Numbered from the stretch's first letter, positions 10,068 through 18,740 are shown. The stretch: 64,000 nucleotides of DNA from Pelagibacteraceae bacterium (GCA_002718135.1 PBDN01000003.1:20304-84303), one strand, 5' to 3'. The notes: generated by a model not told the origin, from the sequence alone. A program made the numbers and translations.

Positions 10068-11390
10068 TTGAGTAAGACCTACCATATTCAGACATACGGT
10101 TGTCAGATGAATGTGTCTGATTCTGAGTTAGTTGAATCTATTTTAAAAAAAGAAGGCTATAAATCTGTTGATGTTCCTGATAGTGCAGATTTATTATTTA
10201 TAAATACTTGTTCTATCAGAGAACACGCTGAGGATAAAGTACATTCCCTTCTAGGCAGATATAACCTTTTAAAAAAAAATAAACCTTCTATGGTAATTGG
10301 TGTATTAGGCTGTATGGCGCAGAGTTTGAAACATGACATTCTTGAAAATAAATCTTATGTTGATATTGTTCTTGGGCCAGACTCCTACAGAAGATTACCA
10401 GAATTATTAAATCGTCATAAATTCAACAATAAAAGTCTTGTAGACACTCAGCTCTCAAGATTTGAGGTCTATGATGATCTATTTCCCAATCGCAAGGAAG
10501 GTGTAAATGCTTGGGTTACAATTATGAGAGGCTGTGATAAATTCTGCACGTTTTGCATTGTACCATTTACTAGAGGCAGGGAGAGGAGTAGAAGCATTCA
10601 AGGAATTGTTGATGAAGTGAAAAATACAGTGAATAATGGATTTTCTGAAATAACATTACTTGGTCAGAATGTCAATTCATATAATTTTATGGGTAAAAAC
10701 TTTCCTGCTTTATTGAAAAATGTTGCAAAAGTTCCTGGATTAAAAAGAATAAGATATACATCTCCTCATCCACAGGATATATCATTAGAGCTTTTAGATA
10801 TTATGAGTAAATATGATAATATCTGTAATTCAATTCATCTTCCACTGCAATCAGGCTCAGATAGGATTTTGAAAAGAATGAATAGAACATACACACAAAA
10901 GCATTTCATTGAACTTGCCAAAATTATTAGAAAAAAATTACCTAATGCTGGTATAAGTACGGATATAATTGTTGGTTTTCCGGGTGAAACAAAAGAAGAT
11001 TTTTCGGATACCGTTAGAGTTATGGAAGAAGTAATGTTTGATTCTGCATTCACCTTTAAATATTCTCCAAGAAAGGGTACTAAAGCTATAGAATATGAAG
11101 ATCAGGTAAATGAAAAAATAAAGCAAGAAAGATTGGAGGAATTAATCAATTTACAAAAATCTCATACAGTATTTAGAAATCAGAGTTATATAGGAAAAAT
11201 TGAAAATGTACTTATTGAAAAAGAGAGCAAAAGAAAATCTTCAAAATGGGCAGGCAGGACAGACTCAAATAAATGGGTTATTTTTGATAAGGATAGTGCT
11301 AAAATTAAAGATATTGTTCCTGTACTAATTACTGAATCAAGAAATATTACATTGCATGGAAAAATTATGAACAAGGCAAAGGCAGCATGA
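10068..11390 (+). CDS. miaB: tRNA-2-methylthio-N6-dimethylallyladenosine synthase
   Basis: This is a 440-residue methylthiotransferase. The N-terminal UPF0004 domain carries the three auxiliary-cluster cysteines Cys12, Cys48 and Cys82. The radical-SAM domain has the CxxxCxxC motif at Cys156, Cys160 and Cys163, and a TRAM domain ends the protein. MiaB adds the 2-methylthio group to i6A37 of tRNAs reading UNN codons. The start is TTG at 10068: the frame begins with SKTYHIQTYGCQMN, and any later ATG would remove Cys12. Purines (AAAGAAA) precede it. The stop overlaps the lapA start (ATGATG), so the two are translationally coupled. Confidence 0.95.
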   Translation: MSKTYHIQTYGCQMNVSDSELVESILKKEGYKSVDVPDSADLLFINTCSIREHAEDKVHSLLGRYNLLKKNKPSMVIGVLGCMAQSLKHDILENKSYVDIVLGPDSYRRLPELLNRHKFNNKSLVDTQLSRFEVYDDLFPNRKEGVNAWVTIMRGCDKFCTFCIVPFTRGRERSRSIQGIVDEVKNTVNNGFSEITLLGQNVNSYNFMGKNFPALLKNVAKVPGLKRIRYTSPHPQDISLELLDIMSKYDNICNSIHLPLQSGSDRILKRMNRTYTQKHFIELAKIIRKKLPNAGISTDIIVGFPGETKEDFSDTVRVMEEVMFDSAFTFKYSPRKGTKAIEYEDQVNEKIKQERLEELINLQKSHTVFRNQSYIGKIENVLIEKESKRKSSKWAGRTDSNKWVIFDKDSAKIKDIVPVLITESRNITLHGKIMNKAKAA

Positions 11391-11710
11391 TGCATCTAAT
11401 TAAAGTCTTCTTATTAATTTTATTTAATCTTATTATTATTATTTTCATGACGCAGAATTCTGTTGAGCGAGTAGATATACACTTTATCAATTACAGTATT
11501 CTAAATTCTTATTTAAATGTAGTTTTACTATTTACTTTATTATTTGGTGTGGTATCGGGATTTCTGACGTCTGTTTTTGCTATTATTTCCAGTAAAACTC
11601 AAATTAAAAGCCTACAAAATAAAAACCGAATACTTACTGAAGAACTTAATGACTTGAGAAATGTTGCCATAGATGAGGGTATTTATGAGTCTGATGGTGA
11701 GGATTATTAA
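11387..11710 (+). CDS. lapA: LapA-domain (DUF1049) membrane protein
   Basis: This 107-residue protein has two hydrophobic helices (about residues 3-21 and 42-66) joined by the MTQNSVERVDIHF stretch typical of LapA/DUF1049, then a cytoplasmic coiled coil (70-95) and an acidic tail. In gammaproteobacteria LapA works with LapB in control of lipopolysaccharide synthesis. Here it overlaps miaB by 4 bases and is followed by a LapB-like TPR protein after 2 bases, keeping the lapA-lapB order known from E. coli (yciS-yciM). The pairing supports the call more strongly than sequence alone. Confidence 0.85.
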   Translation: MMHLIKVFLLILFNLIIIIFMTQNSVERVDIHFINYSILNSYLNVVLLFTLLFGVVSGFLTSVFAIISSKTQIKSLQNKNRILTEELNDLRNVAIDEGIYESDGEDY

Positions 11711-11712
11711 TA

Positions 11713-12762
11713 TTGAATTCATACTACATTATTTTTGTTGTTATTATATTAATAACAACAGCTGGTTTCTGGATCTTTTTTAAATATAGACCAAAAAAAC
11801 AAAAAAAGACTGATTTCTTATATACAGATGCATTAAATGCAATGCTTAGGGCTGATAAGCATAAGGCTGTATTATTATTAAAAAATATTGTAAAACAAGA
11901 CTCTGATCACGTTGATGCCTATTTGCAACTTGGTAGTATTTTAAGAGATGACAATCCACAGCGAGCATTGAAAATACACCAGATGCTTACAGTCAGACCA
12001 AACTTAGAAAACAATATTCGAATAGAAATCTACAAAGCATTGGCGTTGGATTATGAATCTATTGGTGATCTAAAAAGATCAAAAACTGAAGCAGAACAAA
12101 TATTAACAATAGATAAACAAAATCAGTGGGCGCTCTTATTTCTATTGAATTTAGGGGAAAAAATAAATGATTGGGACTATGCCGAGGACAAAGCGAAAAG
12201 GTTGCAAAAAATTACAGGTAATTATGATGAAAAAGAATTAGTGAAATATTTAGTTTTTCGAAGTGTGGAAAAAATTAAGAATAAAGAGCATTCGGCTGCT
12301 GAATCACTATTAAATGATGCAATAAAGCAAGCACCAGAATTTGGGCTTCCATATAAATATCTTGGTGAAATTAAAATGGTAAACAGAGATTTAGTTAAGG
12401 CAGTAGAGTACTGGGAAAAATTCGTAAACTTGTCTCCAAAAGATTCACATAAGGTTTTTGATAGTATGGAGTCTGCTCTATTTGATCTTGGACGCTATAG
12501 TGAAGTTGAAAAATTTTATCGTAAAGTTTTAGAAAATGATTTAGTTAATGTAGCTGCTACATTACGATTAGCTAATGTGTTAAATGAAAAAGGTGAAGAT
12601 CAAGCTGCAATTAAACTAATCGATGGTCTTATTAATAGTGGGAATACTAAAATACCTATTTTACTGATGAAGTTAAAACTTTCATTATCAATTCAAACTC
12701 CCGCTGAACTAGGGCATCAAATAGATAAAATTTTAAACCAAATAAAAAACGATCATGAATAA
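11713..12762 (+). CDS. lapB: LapB-like TPR protein without rubredoxin domain
   Basis: This 349-residue protein has one N-terminal transmembrane helix (about residues 4-23), a basic stop-transfer stretch (KYRPKKQKK) and then TPR-like helical repeats to near the end. Its topology and its place directly after lapA match LapB/YciM, the scaffold that in E. coli regulates LpxC turnover. E. coli LapB ends in a CxxC-type rubredoxin metal site; this protein contains no cysteine, so that domain is absent. It starts at TTG 11713, since no ATG precedes the membrane helix. The stop overlaps the next gene by 8 bases. Confidence 0.75.
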   Translation: MNSYYIIFVVIILITTAGFWIFFKYRPKKQKKTDFLYTDALNAMLRADKHKAVLLLKNIVKQDSDHVDAYLQLGSILRDDNPQRALKIHQMLTVRPNLENNIRIEIYKALALDYESIGDLKRSKTEAEQILTIDKQNQWALLFLLNLGEKINDWDYAEDKAKRLQKITGNYDEKELVKYLVFRSVEKIKNKEHSAAESLLNDAIKQAPEFGLPYKYLGEIKMVNRDLVKAVEYWEKFVNLSPKDSHKVFDSMESALFDLGRYSEVEKFYRKVLENDLVNVAATLRLANVLNEKGEDQAAIKLIDGLINSGNTKIPILLMKLKLSLSIQTPAELGHQIDKILNQIKNDHE

Positions 12763-13543
12763 ATTCCTTACTTTTTATCTTCTACTGACATCTCATTTTT
12801 ATGGTCAAAACATTGATTTATATTTATCTCTAATTGATGAAGGTAAAACAGAAGGGGTTATAGAAACTTTGCCTGAACTAATTTCAAAATATCCAAATGA
12901 TCCCGGGGTGATTTATATAAAAGCATTAATGACGGAAGATGGGAAATCCGCAATAGAAATTTATAATGAAATAATAAAGATACATCCGGACACTAAGTAT
13001 GCTCCTTATGCTGCTATGAAAATTGGGGAATACTTTTATGCAAGAGGACTATATACTCAAGCCTCAAAATTATTAAAAAATATACCGATACAATATCCAA
13101 GATTTTCTGATATACAAAGAGCAACTAATTTAATGACAAATAGTTTTAACGCTATAGGAGAAGCAGACTCAGCGCGCTATTACGGTCTAATTATAAAAAG
13201 CATGTTTCCGAAAGTTGACATTGGTATTGAAAATATAAATGAGAAGAATAAACCTTTAGCTCAGGTTTTTGATTTTAATAAAAGGAGAAAAACTGTTTTA
13301 GGTCCATATGTTGTTCAAATGGGTGCCTTTAGTACACAAGAAAATGCTAAAAAATTGAAATTACAAATTTCACAATTAGGGCATGATGTATCAATCAATG
13401 ATGTTGAATCAAATGGAAGAATATTATATGCTGTTAGAGTAAATAGGTTTAAAACAAAAAAGAGAGCAGAGTATATTGGTAAGGATATAAAATCAAAAAT
13501 TGGAGTTGATTATAGAGTTTTATATAGGCCAGTAAATAAATAA
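12755..13543 (+). CDS. Exported TPR/SPOR-domain protein
   Basis: This 262-residue protein begins with a signal peptide (cleavage likely after about residue 17, before QNIDLYLS). Residues 20-150 look like TPR/YbgF-type helical repeats. The C-terminus (about 183-262) is a SPOR domain: GPYVVQMGAFSTQENAKKL followed by a mixed alpha/beta pattern ending VDYRVLYRP. SPOR domains bind denuded septal peptidoglycan, so a role in division or envelope structure is likely. It overlaps lapB by 8 bases, the last protein gene before the tRNA. Confidence 0.82.
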   Translation: MNKFLTFYLLLTSHFYGQNIDLYLSLIDEGKTEGVIETLPELISKYPNDPGVIYIKALMTEDGKSAIEIYNEIIKIHPDTKYAPYAAMKIGEYFYARGLYTQASKLLKNIPIQYPRFSDIQRATNLMTNSFNAIGEADSARYYGLIIKSMFPKVDIGIENINEKNKPLAQVFDFNKRRKTVLGPYVVQMGAFSTQENAKKLKLQISQLGHDVSINDVESNGRILYAVRVNRFKTKKRAEYIGKDIKSKIGVDYRVLYRPVNK

Positions 13544-13578
13544 AATATTTTTGAAAACAATTAATTAGTGGTTTAATT

Positions 13579-13670
13579 GGGAATGATTGAGTAGCTGGTG
13601 CTTTCCACGGCCTTCAAAGCCGATGTCTCGAATTTATTTGAGAGCTGGGTTCGATTCCCAGGCATTCCCG
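13579..13670 (+). tRNA. selC: Selenocysteine tRNA (UCA anticodon)
   Basis: This 92-base tRNA gene has a CTTCAAA anticodon loop (13612-13618), giving anticodon UCA. The acceptor pairs GGGAATG with CATTCCC; an eighth pair, expected in bacterial tRNA-Sec, would be an A-G mismatch (13586/13662). The T arm is perfect (CTGGG/CCCAG around TTCGATT). The variable arm is long: TCTCGAA, loop TTTA, TTTGAGA, a seven-pair stem including one G-U. The D stem is weak: three Watson-Crick pairs next to a TGGT loop, then poor pairs. CCA is not encoded. Anticodon, length and long arm point to tRNA-Sec; a degenerate or altered-identity UGA-reading tRNA is the alternative. Confidence 0.82.
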
Positions 13671-13739
13671 CTTTAAATAAATTATGATTTAATTTTTAAT
13701 AATATATTTCATTCATTTATAATATTGCAAAGAGATATA

Positions 13740-14855
13740 ATGTATAAGACAAATTTTTATGAAAAATTAAAAGAGAATTATTGGCTAAATTATATTCTTT
13801 ACATATTTATCATTTATGTAGCTGTTCTTTTTTATTCTAAATATATGGGTATTAATAATCCATATAGTGATGGTATAACCCATTGGAACCATAGTCAGAC
13901 ATTTTACCCATTTGATGTTTTCCATGTCCCCGTTTTTGTTTTTAGTATCGGCCTATTAAGAATCTTTTTAGAAACGTTTATAAGCCCCTTGGGCATTATT
14001 CAAATTGTTCTGTTTTTCTATTTTTTCATATCAATAATATATATTTACAAGTCTGTAAATATTCTATGCATTGATAGAAAAATTTCAACCTCTTTGGTAT
14101 TTTTATTTTTCTTGTGGCCATTTATTGGCGTTACTAGTGCAATAATTCCCGGAAGTGATTATGTAGCGATTGCACTTTTTTCCATAGGGGTATTTTATAT
14201 GCTCTCGAATGAATTACATATTGGAGCAATATTTTTTGGTTTTACTATTTTAGCTCATAAAGCCATGTGGCCAATTACATTTTTTATATTTTCATTCCAT
14301 TTTATAAAATTTTATAAGACATTAAAGATTCGAACCGTATTTATTTATATAATTTTATATCTTACGCCATTAATAATCTTATGGATTTTTGGCTCAATTC
14401 ATCATAATAATATTTATTGGATTATTGAAAGCAATATTAGAAATGAACTTTCGCCAGATGGATCTATTTTTTTATTTGATGGACTAATAGGTCCCATCCT
14501 AAACAGTTTTGACTTTATTGCAATTGTAAAGTGGTTATTAATAATTAGCATTTTTGTATTATCAATAATTTTACTAAAGAAATTATATCCATATAATGAT
14601 CCTGGCTGGTCAATTTGTATGGGGATTTTAACTGCTATTATCCTTTACTGCGCTATAATAGAAGAGTATGAGATTTGGGCAATAGTTAGGTATGGTAGAT
14701 TGTTAGTATTTCCTGTTGCTCTATTTGCTGGTAAACACTTCAACTATACAATTAATTTTCAGAATAAATATATTTTTTCATCATTAATTGTTTTATTATC
14801 GTTGAGCCAATTTATTTTTATTAGATATGTAAAATTTTATATGGATATAAATTGA
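13740..14855 (+). CDS. Polytopic membrane protein, possible GT-C glycosyltransferase
   Basis: This roughly 371-residue protein has about nine or ten hydrophobic helices. After the first helix comes an extracytoplasmic loop, NPYSDGITHWNH, whose acidic residue sits where GT-C enzymes (ArnT/mannosyltransferase type) carry their catalytic Asp. This is suggestive, not proof. I chose ATG 13740, behind an AAAGAG ribosome-binding site; a TTG at 13725 would add five residues. It lies just after the selenocysteine tRNA and converges on the arabinose-nucleotide gene run. A polyprenyl-phosphate-sugar-dependent glycosyltransferase is the most natural guess. Confidence 0.6.
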   Translation: MYKTNFYEKLKENYWLNYILYIFIIYVAVLFYSKYMGINNPYSDGITHWNHSQTFYPFDVFHVPVFVFSIGLLRIFLETFISPLGIIQIVLFFYFFISIIYIYKSVNILCIDRKISTSLVFLFFLWPFIGVTSAIIPGSDYVAIALFSIGVFYMLSNELHIGAIFFGFTILAHKAMWPITFFIFSFHFIKFYKTLKIRTVFIYIILYLTPLIILWIFGSIHHNNIYWIIESNIRNELSPDGSIFLFDGLIGPILNSFDFIAIVKWLLIISIFVLSIILLKKLYPYNDPGWSICMGILTAIILYCAIIEEYEIWAIVRYGRLLVFPVALFAGKHFNYTINFQNKYIFSSLIVLLSLSQFIFIRYVKFYMDIN

Positions 14856-14878
14856 CATAGAGACCTTTTAATTATACT

Positions 14879-15628
14879 CTAATTGTTGTTGTTTCTTTTT
14901 CTAAAATTATTCTTCAAAAACCAAAATTCTTTAATTACTTTGATGCCTACAAAGAAGAATTGGCTTATTTTTACAGATGGTATTCCTCCAGTTCTTGTTT
15001 TAAATGTAATTGGAACCCATTTTATTTTGTAATCATGATTAATTAAGGCTGCTATGTACGCGTTAGTCAAAAATAAATCATAATTTATTCTACTTAAAAT
15101 TTTTGAAAGTGGTTTCGATTTCATAAGCCGAAAAGGAACATTAGAGTCCTTGACCATAGTATTAAAAATTATATAGATAACTATTTTTAATATCTTTGAT
15201 ATGACTAGCCTGATGAAACCATCTCCTCTAGCCTTTCTGAAGCCAAAAATGAAATCGTGGCTATTTCTATATTCCCAAATATTTAAAAATTCTTTACTAT
15301 TGGTTTGTCCATCACTATCTGTTTGAAATATCCATTCAAATCTTTCTTTAATGCTCCATTTATATCCTTGTAAGCAGGTTGAACCATGGCCAGAATTTTT
15401 TTTATTAATCAGATATATATTTGGAAATAAGTGAAGATTATCTTTGATAATATTTAGCGTTTCATCATTGCTTCCATCATTGATTACTACAAGTACACCT
15501 TTGCAGGTATTTGCAGCGTGTGACCATTCTTTAATTACATCTACAATTACCTCTTGTTCATTATAGCAAGGCATAATTATAGCTAATTGCTTATCATTAA
15601 TTTCTTTCGGTTTGTATTCTATTTTTAT
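14879..15628 (-). CDS. GT2 family glycosyltransferase (non-standard start)
   Basis: The body is a GT-A, family-2 transferase of the dolichol-phosphate-mannose-synthase type: PCYNEQEV, INDGSNDET, then FQTDSDGQ with the metal-binding DxD. It ends in a hydrophobic segment and a basic tail. The first ATG (15574) would cut off the first beta strand, LAIIMPCYN. The frame is open upstream to a TAA at 641-643 of the 15 kb block, with no ATG, GTG or TTG. An AAAGGA site at 15637-15642 is spaced 8 bases from an ATA codon at 15626-15628, so I extend the gene there (249 residues). It is the last gene of the UDP-arabinose run. Confidence 0.75.
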   Translation of the reverse strand: MKIEYKPKEINDKQLAIIMPCYNEQEVIVDVIKEWSHAANTCKGVLVVINDGSNDETLNIIKDNLHLFPNIYLINKKNSGHGSTCLQGYKWSIKERFEWIFQTDSDGQTNSKEFLNIWEYRNSHDFIFGFRKARGDGFIRLVISKILKIVIYIIFNTMVKDSNVPFRLMKSKPLSKILSRINYDLFLTNAYIAALINHDYKIKWVPITFKTRTGGIPSVKISQFFFVGIKVIKEFWFLKNNFRKRNNNN

Positions 15629-15706
15629 GGTAGCGTTCCTTTAAAATTTCATGATTGATAATTTAGAAAAAATTAATGTCAAAAATTTTTTATTTGAGGA
15701 TGATTT

Positions 15707-16744
15707 CTAAAAATAACTTGAAAAAATATTACAGGCTTCAATATTTTTCAAGAAATGGTCAATTGATTTCTTTTTAGAATTATTATCTGAATAGAGCTCT
15801 TTAGCAATTCTCAATAAACTTTGAGTGTAATCAGCAATTTTATCACCATTAATTAAACCTTTATTATTGGCATGATTAATTTCTAAAATGAAATCAGATA
15901 AATCATGATCAAGCCAGAGTTGTTCTTTCTCTAAATTAGATATGGGATCGCTTGCTCTTATATGATCACAAAATGGTATTCCGCTAACTACAGCTCCATC
16001 AATGTAATCTATCCAAAGTTTTGCCATCCATCCACAAAACATATCATCCCAGCGCCCAACACCCCAGGGTGTTTTTTCAGGGTTATTTCCCATTAATCCA
16101 AAATACATAATTGGTGCTAATTCTGATTTGAATAATATATTCATTCCGCACATGGGGAATAAAATATTACGGGGAACTTCTTGCAAAAATTTTGGTAGAT
16201 CCCATTGATAGCCATCCTTTAATCTTATTTGCGTTTTTGCGTCAAAATCAGGTACAGTTAGCCACAAACCATGAGAAAGAAATGTTTCTTTTCTCTTGCC
16301 TAGCATGCCTCTAGGATAAAAAATATCGTTTTCTTCAAATTGAGGGATCGTATTGAATGTAGAATTAATTACTTTTGAATTGAGGTTTTTAACATGTTGA
16401 CTTATATGGTCCTCACTCAAAGGTTTTGTGTCATCATCAAAAGTGAAAATATAATCAAAATCTAACCCGTTCTTAGTTGCCCACAGCCATCCAAAACATC
16501 GTATTGCAGAGTCATATCTGGATATAATCCAGTTATCATTTTTCAACATATTATCGATATCAGCCCAACGTAACAATATAACTTCCCTACATGCTTCTTT
16601 AAATTGGTTCGGAATATTTACATCTTGTTTTTCACCATCCTGAATTACAATCAAAGTAACATTATCTTTTTCAAAAACATTCGCCCATTCTGTACAATTA
16701 TCTAAATCTCTGATTGTTGGTAGCACTGCTAGTATATTATTCAA
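15707..16744 (-). CDS. GT75 / UDP-arabinopyranose mutase-like (RGP family)
   Basis: This 345-residue protein is a clear relative of plant reversibly glycosylated polypeptides. Diagnostic stretches are DSAIRCFGW (78-86), the metal site FDDDTKP (102-108), SHGLWLTVPDFDAKTQ (157-172), LFPMCGMN (195-202), MYFGLMG and GRWDDMFCGW (230-239). In plants these enzymes interconvert UDP-arabinopyranose and UDP-arabinofuranose, with self-glycosylation of an arginine before SHGLW. Here Arg151 and Arg145 lie near, but not exactly at, that position. There is no signal peptide, so it acts in the cytoplasm. It follows UDP-xylose synthase and a 4-epimerase on the same strand, the two enzymes that would make its substrate. 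Confidence 0.9.
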   Translation of the reverse strand: MNNILAVLPTIRDLDNCTEWANVFEKDNVTLIVIQDGEKQDVNIPNQFKEACREVILLRWADIDNMLKNDNWIISRYDSAIRCFGWLWATKNGLDFDYIFTFDDDTKPLSEDHISQHVKNLNSKVINSTFNTIPQFEENDIFYPRGMLGKRKETFLSHGLWLTVPDFDAKTQIRLKDGYQWDLPKFLQEVPRNILFPMCGMNILFKSELAPIMYFGLMGNNPEKTPWGVGRWDDMFCGWMAKLWIDYIDGAVVSGIPFCDHIRASDPISNLEKEQLWLDHDLSDFILEINHANNKGLINGDKIADYTQSLLRIAKELYSDNNSKKKSIDHFLKNIEACNIFSSYF

Positions 16745-16798
16745 TTTAATTTCTCCATAATTTATTGTGATAATTATAGCCTCTGATATGGCTATTTA

Positions 16799-17797
16799 TT
16801 AATATTTTTCCGAATTAAAAATATTACTATGTTTATTTAGTTCCCATTCCCAAGCAGTTTTTATAATATCTTCTATAGTTTTATACTTAGGTTTCCAATC
16901 TAAAATTTCTTTGGCCTTTTTCGATGAAGCTATCAAACTTGGTGGGTCACCTTTTCTTCGCGCGGTTTCTTTTTTAATTATTTCGCTCTTTGATATTTTT
17001 TCAATTACATTAATAATTTCATAAATAGAGTAGCCCTTTTCGTTTCCTAAGTTAATTACTTTAGATTTACAACCATTAACTAATTTATCTATTGAAAGTT
17101 TATGTGCCGCTGCTAAATCATCAACATGAATGTAATCTCTTATTGCAGTGCCATCTGGAGTTGGATAATCAGTGCCAAAAATTTTAAGTTCATTCTTTTG
17201 TTTTAATGCGCATTTTATGGCTAAAGGAATTAAATGAGTTTCAGGGGAATGGGATTCACCAATTTCAGAATTAGGATCTGCACCGGCAGCATTAAAGTAC
17301 CTTAGTGAAATCCAGTTTAAGTTATAAGCATTTCCATATGATTTAAGTATTTTTTCAAAAATCAACTTTGTTTCACCATAGGGATTGATTGGTTTACATT
17401 GATGATTTTCATCAATTGGAATAGTTTTAGGAATTCCGTAGGTCGCACAGCTAGATGAGAAAACAAAATACTTAATTTTTGAATCAATAACTGAATTAAG
17501 AAATTTTAGAGAATTTATTATATTGTTGTTAAAATATTTTCTAGGATGTTCAATAGATTCTCCAACGTAAGCATTTGCAGCAAAATGTATAACTGCCTTT
17601 ATGTCATATTCATTTATTACTGATTTTATTAATTCTTGATTGTTAATATTGCCTTTGATTAAGGGTCCCCATTTCACAGCCCATTCATTACCAGTCGATA
17701 AATTATCAATGGTAATGGGTTTGTAATTATTTTTATGTAAAATTTTGCAGGTGTGGCTCCCAATATAGCCGGCCCCACCTGTGACTAGTATATTCAT
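16799..17797 (-). CDS. UDP-sugar 4-epimerase (GalE/UXE type)
   Basis: This 332-residue extended short-chain dehydrogenase has the NAD motif TGGAGYIGS (residues 6-14) and the catalytic Ser114-116 region with Tyr140 and Lys144 (NPYGETK). It ends with the GalE-type region RRKGDPPSLIASSKKAKEIL. The family swaps the C4 hydroxyl of UDP-glucose/galactose or UDP-xylose/arabinose. The GNEWAVKWGPL stretch after the first domain resembles bacterial ExoB and UXE proteins. It lies 10 bases after a UDP-xylose synthase and before an arabinopyranose mutase. I therefore infer UDP-xylose 4-epimerase; UDP-glucose 4-epimerase remains possible, and many members do both. Confidence 0.88.
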   Translation of the reverse strand: MNILVTGGAGYIGSHTCKILHKNNYKPITIDNLSTGNEWAVKWGPLIKGNINNQELIKSVINEYDIKAVIHFAANAYVGESIEHPRKYFNNNIINSLKFLNSVIDSKIKYFVFSSSCATYGIPKTIPIDENHQCKPINPYGETKLIFEKILKSYGNAYNLNWISLRYFNAAGADPNSEIGESHSPETHLIPLAIKCALKQKNELKIFGTDYPTPDGTAIRDYIHVDDLAAAHKLSIDKLVNGCKSKVINLGNEKGYSIYEIINVIEKISKSEIIKKETARRKGDPPSLIASSKKAKEILDWKPKYKTIEDIIKTAWEWELNKHSNIFNSEKY

Positions 17798-17807
17798 CTA
17801 ATAATAT

Positions 17808-18740
17808 TTAGTAATTTGATGCAAAATAATTGATGGTTTTTAATAAACCAGCTTCAAGATTTATTTTGGGTTCCCAATTTAATTTTGATTTTGCTTGGTT
17901 AATGTCTGGTCTCCGTATCACTGGGTCGTCAAGAGGTAATTCATTAAAGGTCATTTTTGAATTAGAATTTGTTAATTTTAATATTTTTTCGGCCAATTCT
18001 TTAATAGATATTTCGTTCGGATTACCCAAATTAATGGGTCCAGTGATATCATCATTAGAATCCATAAATAAAATAATGGCATCAATCAAATCATCAACAT
18101 AGCAAAAAGAGCGGGTTTGACTACCATCTCCGTAAATAGTAAGGTCTTCTCCACTGAGGGCTTGGGTAATAAAATTTGAAACAACTCTACCATCTTCAGG
18201 CATAAGTCTTGGTCCATATGTATTAAAAATTCTTCCTACTTTTATTTTTATATGATGCTGTCTGTGGTAATCAAAAAACAAGGTTTCCGCACATCTTTTC
18301 CCTTCATCATAGCAAGACCTTACACCAATTGGATTGACATTCCCCCAATACGTTTCTTTTTGAGGGTTTATTTCAGGATTTCCATAAATTTCACTAGTTG
18401 AGGCCTGGAAGACCTTTGCGTTGCATCTTTTGGCTAAACCAAGAATGTTGATTGCCCCATGTACATTTGTTTTTGTGGTTTGGACTGGATCCTTTTGATA
18501 ATGTATAGGCGAAGCAGGGCATGCCAGGTTGTAAATTTGATCAACTTCAATGTAAAGAGGAAATGTAATATCATGTCTAATTAACTCAAAATTAGAATGA
18601 TTAAGTAGATGTTTTATATTTTGTTTAGTTCCTGAATAAAAGTTATCCAAACAAATTACCTCTTTGTTTGAATTCAATAATCGCTCACATAAGTGCGATC
18701 CTAAAAAACCTGATCCGCCTGTAACTAATATCCTATTCAT
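17808..18740 (-). CDS. uxs: UDP-glucuronate decarboxylase (UDP-xylose synthase)
   Basis: This 310-residue extended SDR carries the hallmarks of UXS: NAD motif TGGSGFLGS (residues 7-15), [19 protein letters not shown] (74-92), ASTSEIYG (113-120), RSCYDEGKR with Tyr144 and Lys148, and [13 protein letters not shown] oxidises UDP-glucuronate at C4, decarboxylates C6 and reduces it to UDP-xylose. The soluble form here has no membrane anchor. It is the first gene of a minus-strand run leading to UDP-arabinose and is transcribed away from the wza homologue. The UDP-glucuronate supplier is not certain in this window. Confidence 0.95.
   Translation of the reverse strand: MNRILVTGGSGFLGSHLCERLLNSNKEVICLDNFYSGTKQNIKHLLNHSNFELIRHDITFPLYIEVDQIYNLACPASPIHYQKDPVQTTKTNVHGAINILGLAKRCNAKVFQASTSEIYGNPEINPQKETYWGNVNPIGVRSCYDEGKRCAETLFFDYHRQHHIKIKVGRIFNTYGPRLMPEDGRVVSNFITQALSGEDLTIYGDGSQTRSFCYVDDLIDAIILFMDSNDDITGPINLGNPNEISIKELAEKILKLTNSNSKMTFNELPLDDPVIRRPDINQAKSKLNWEPKINLEAGLLKTINYFASNY

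Noticed and set aside
13579..13670. tRNA-Ser or a suppressor tRNA as the identity of the UCA tRNA.
   Set aside because: The long variable arm alone would allow Ser, but the UCA anticodon in a CTTCAAA loop and the length fit tRNA-Sec better.
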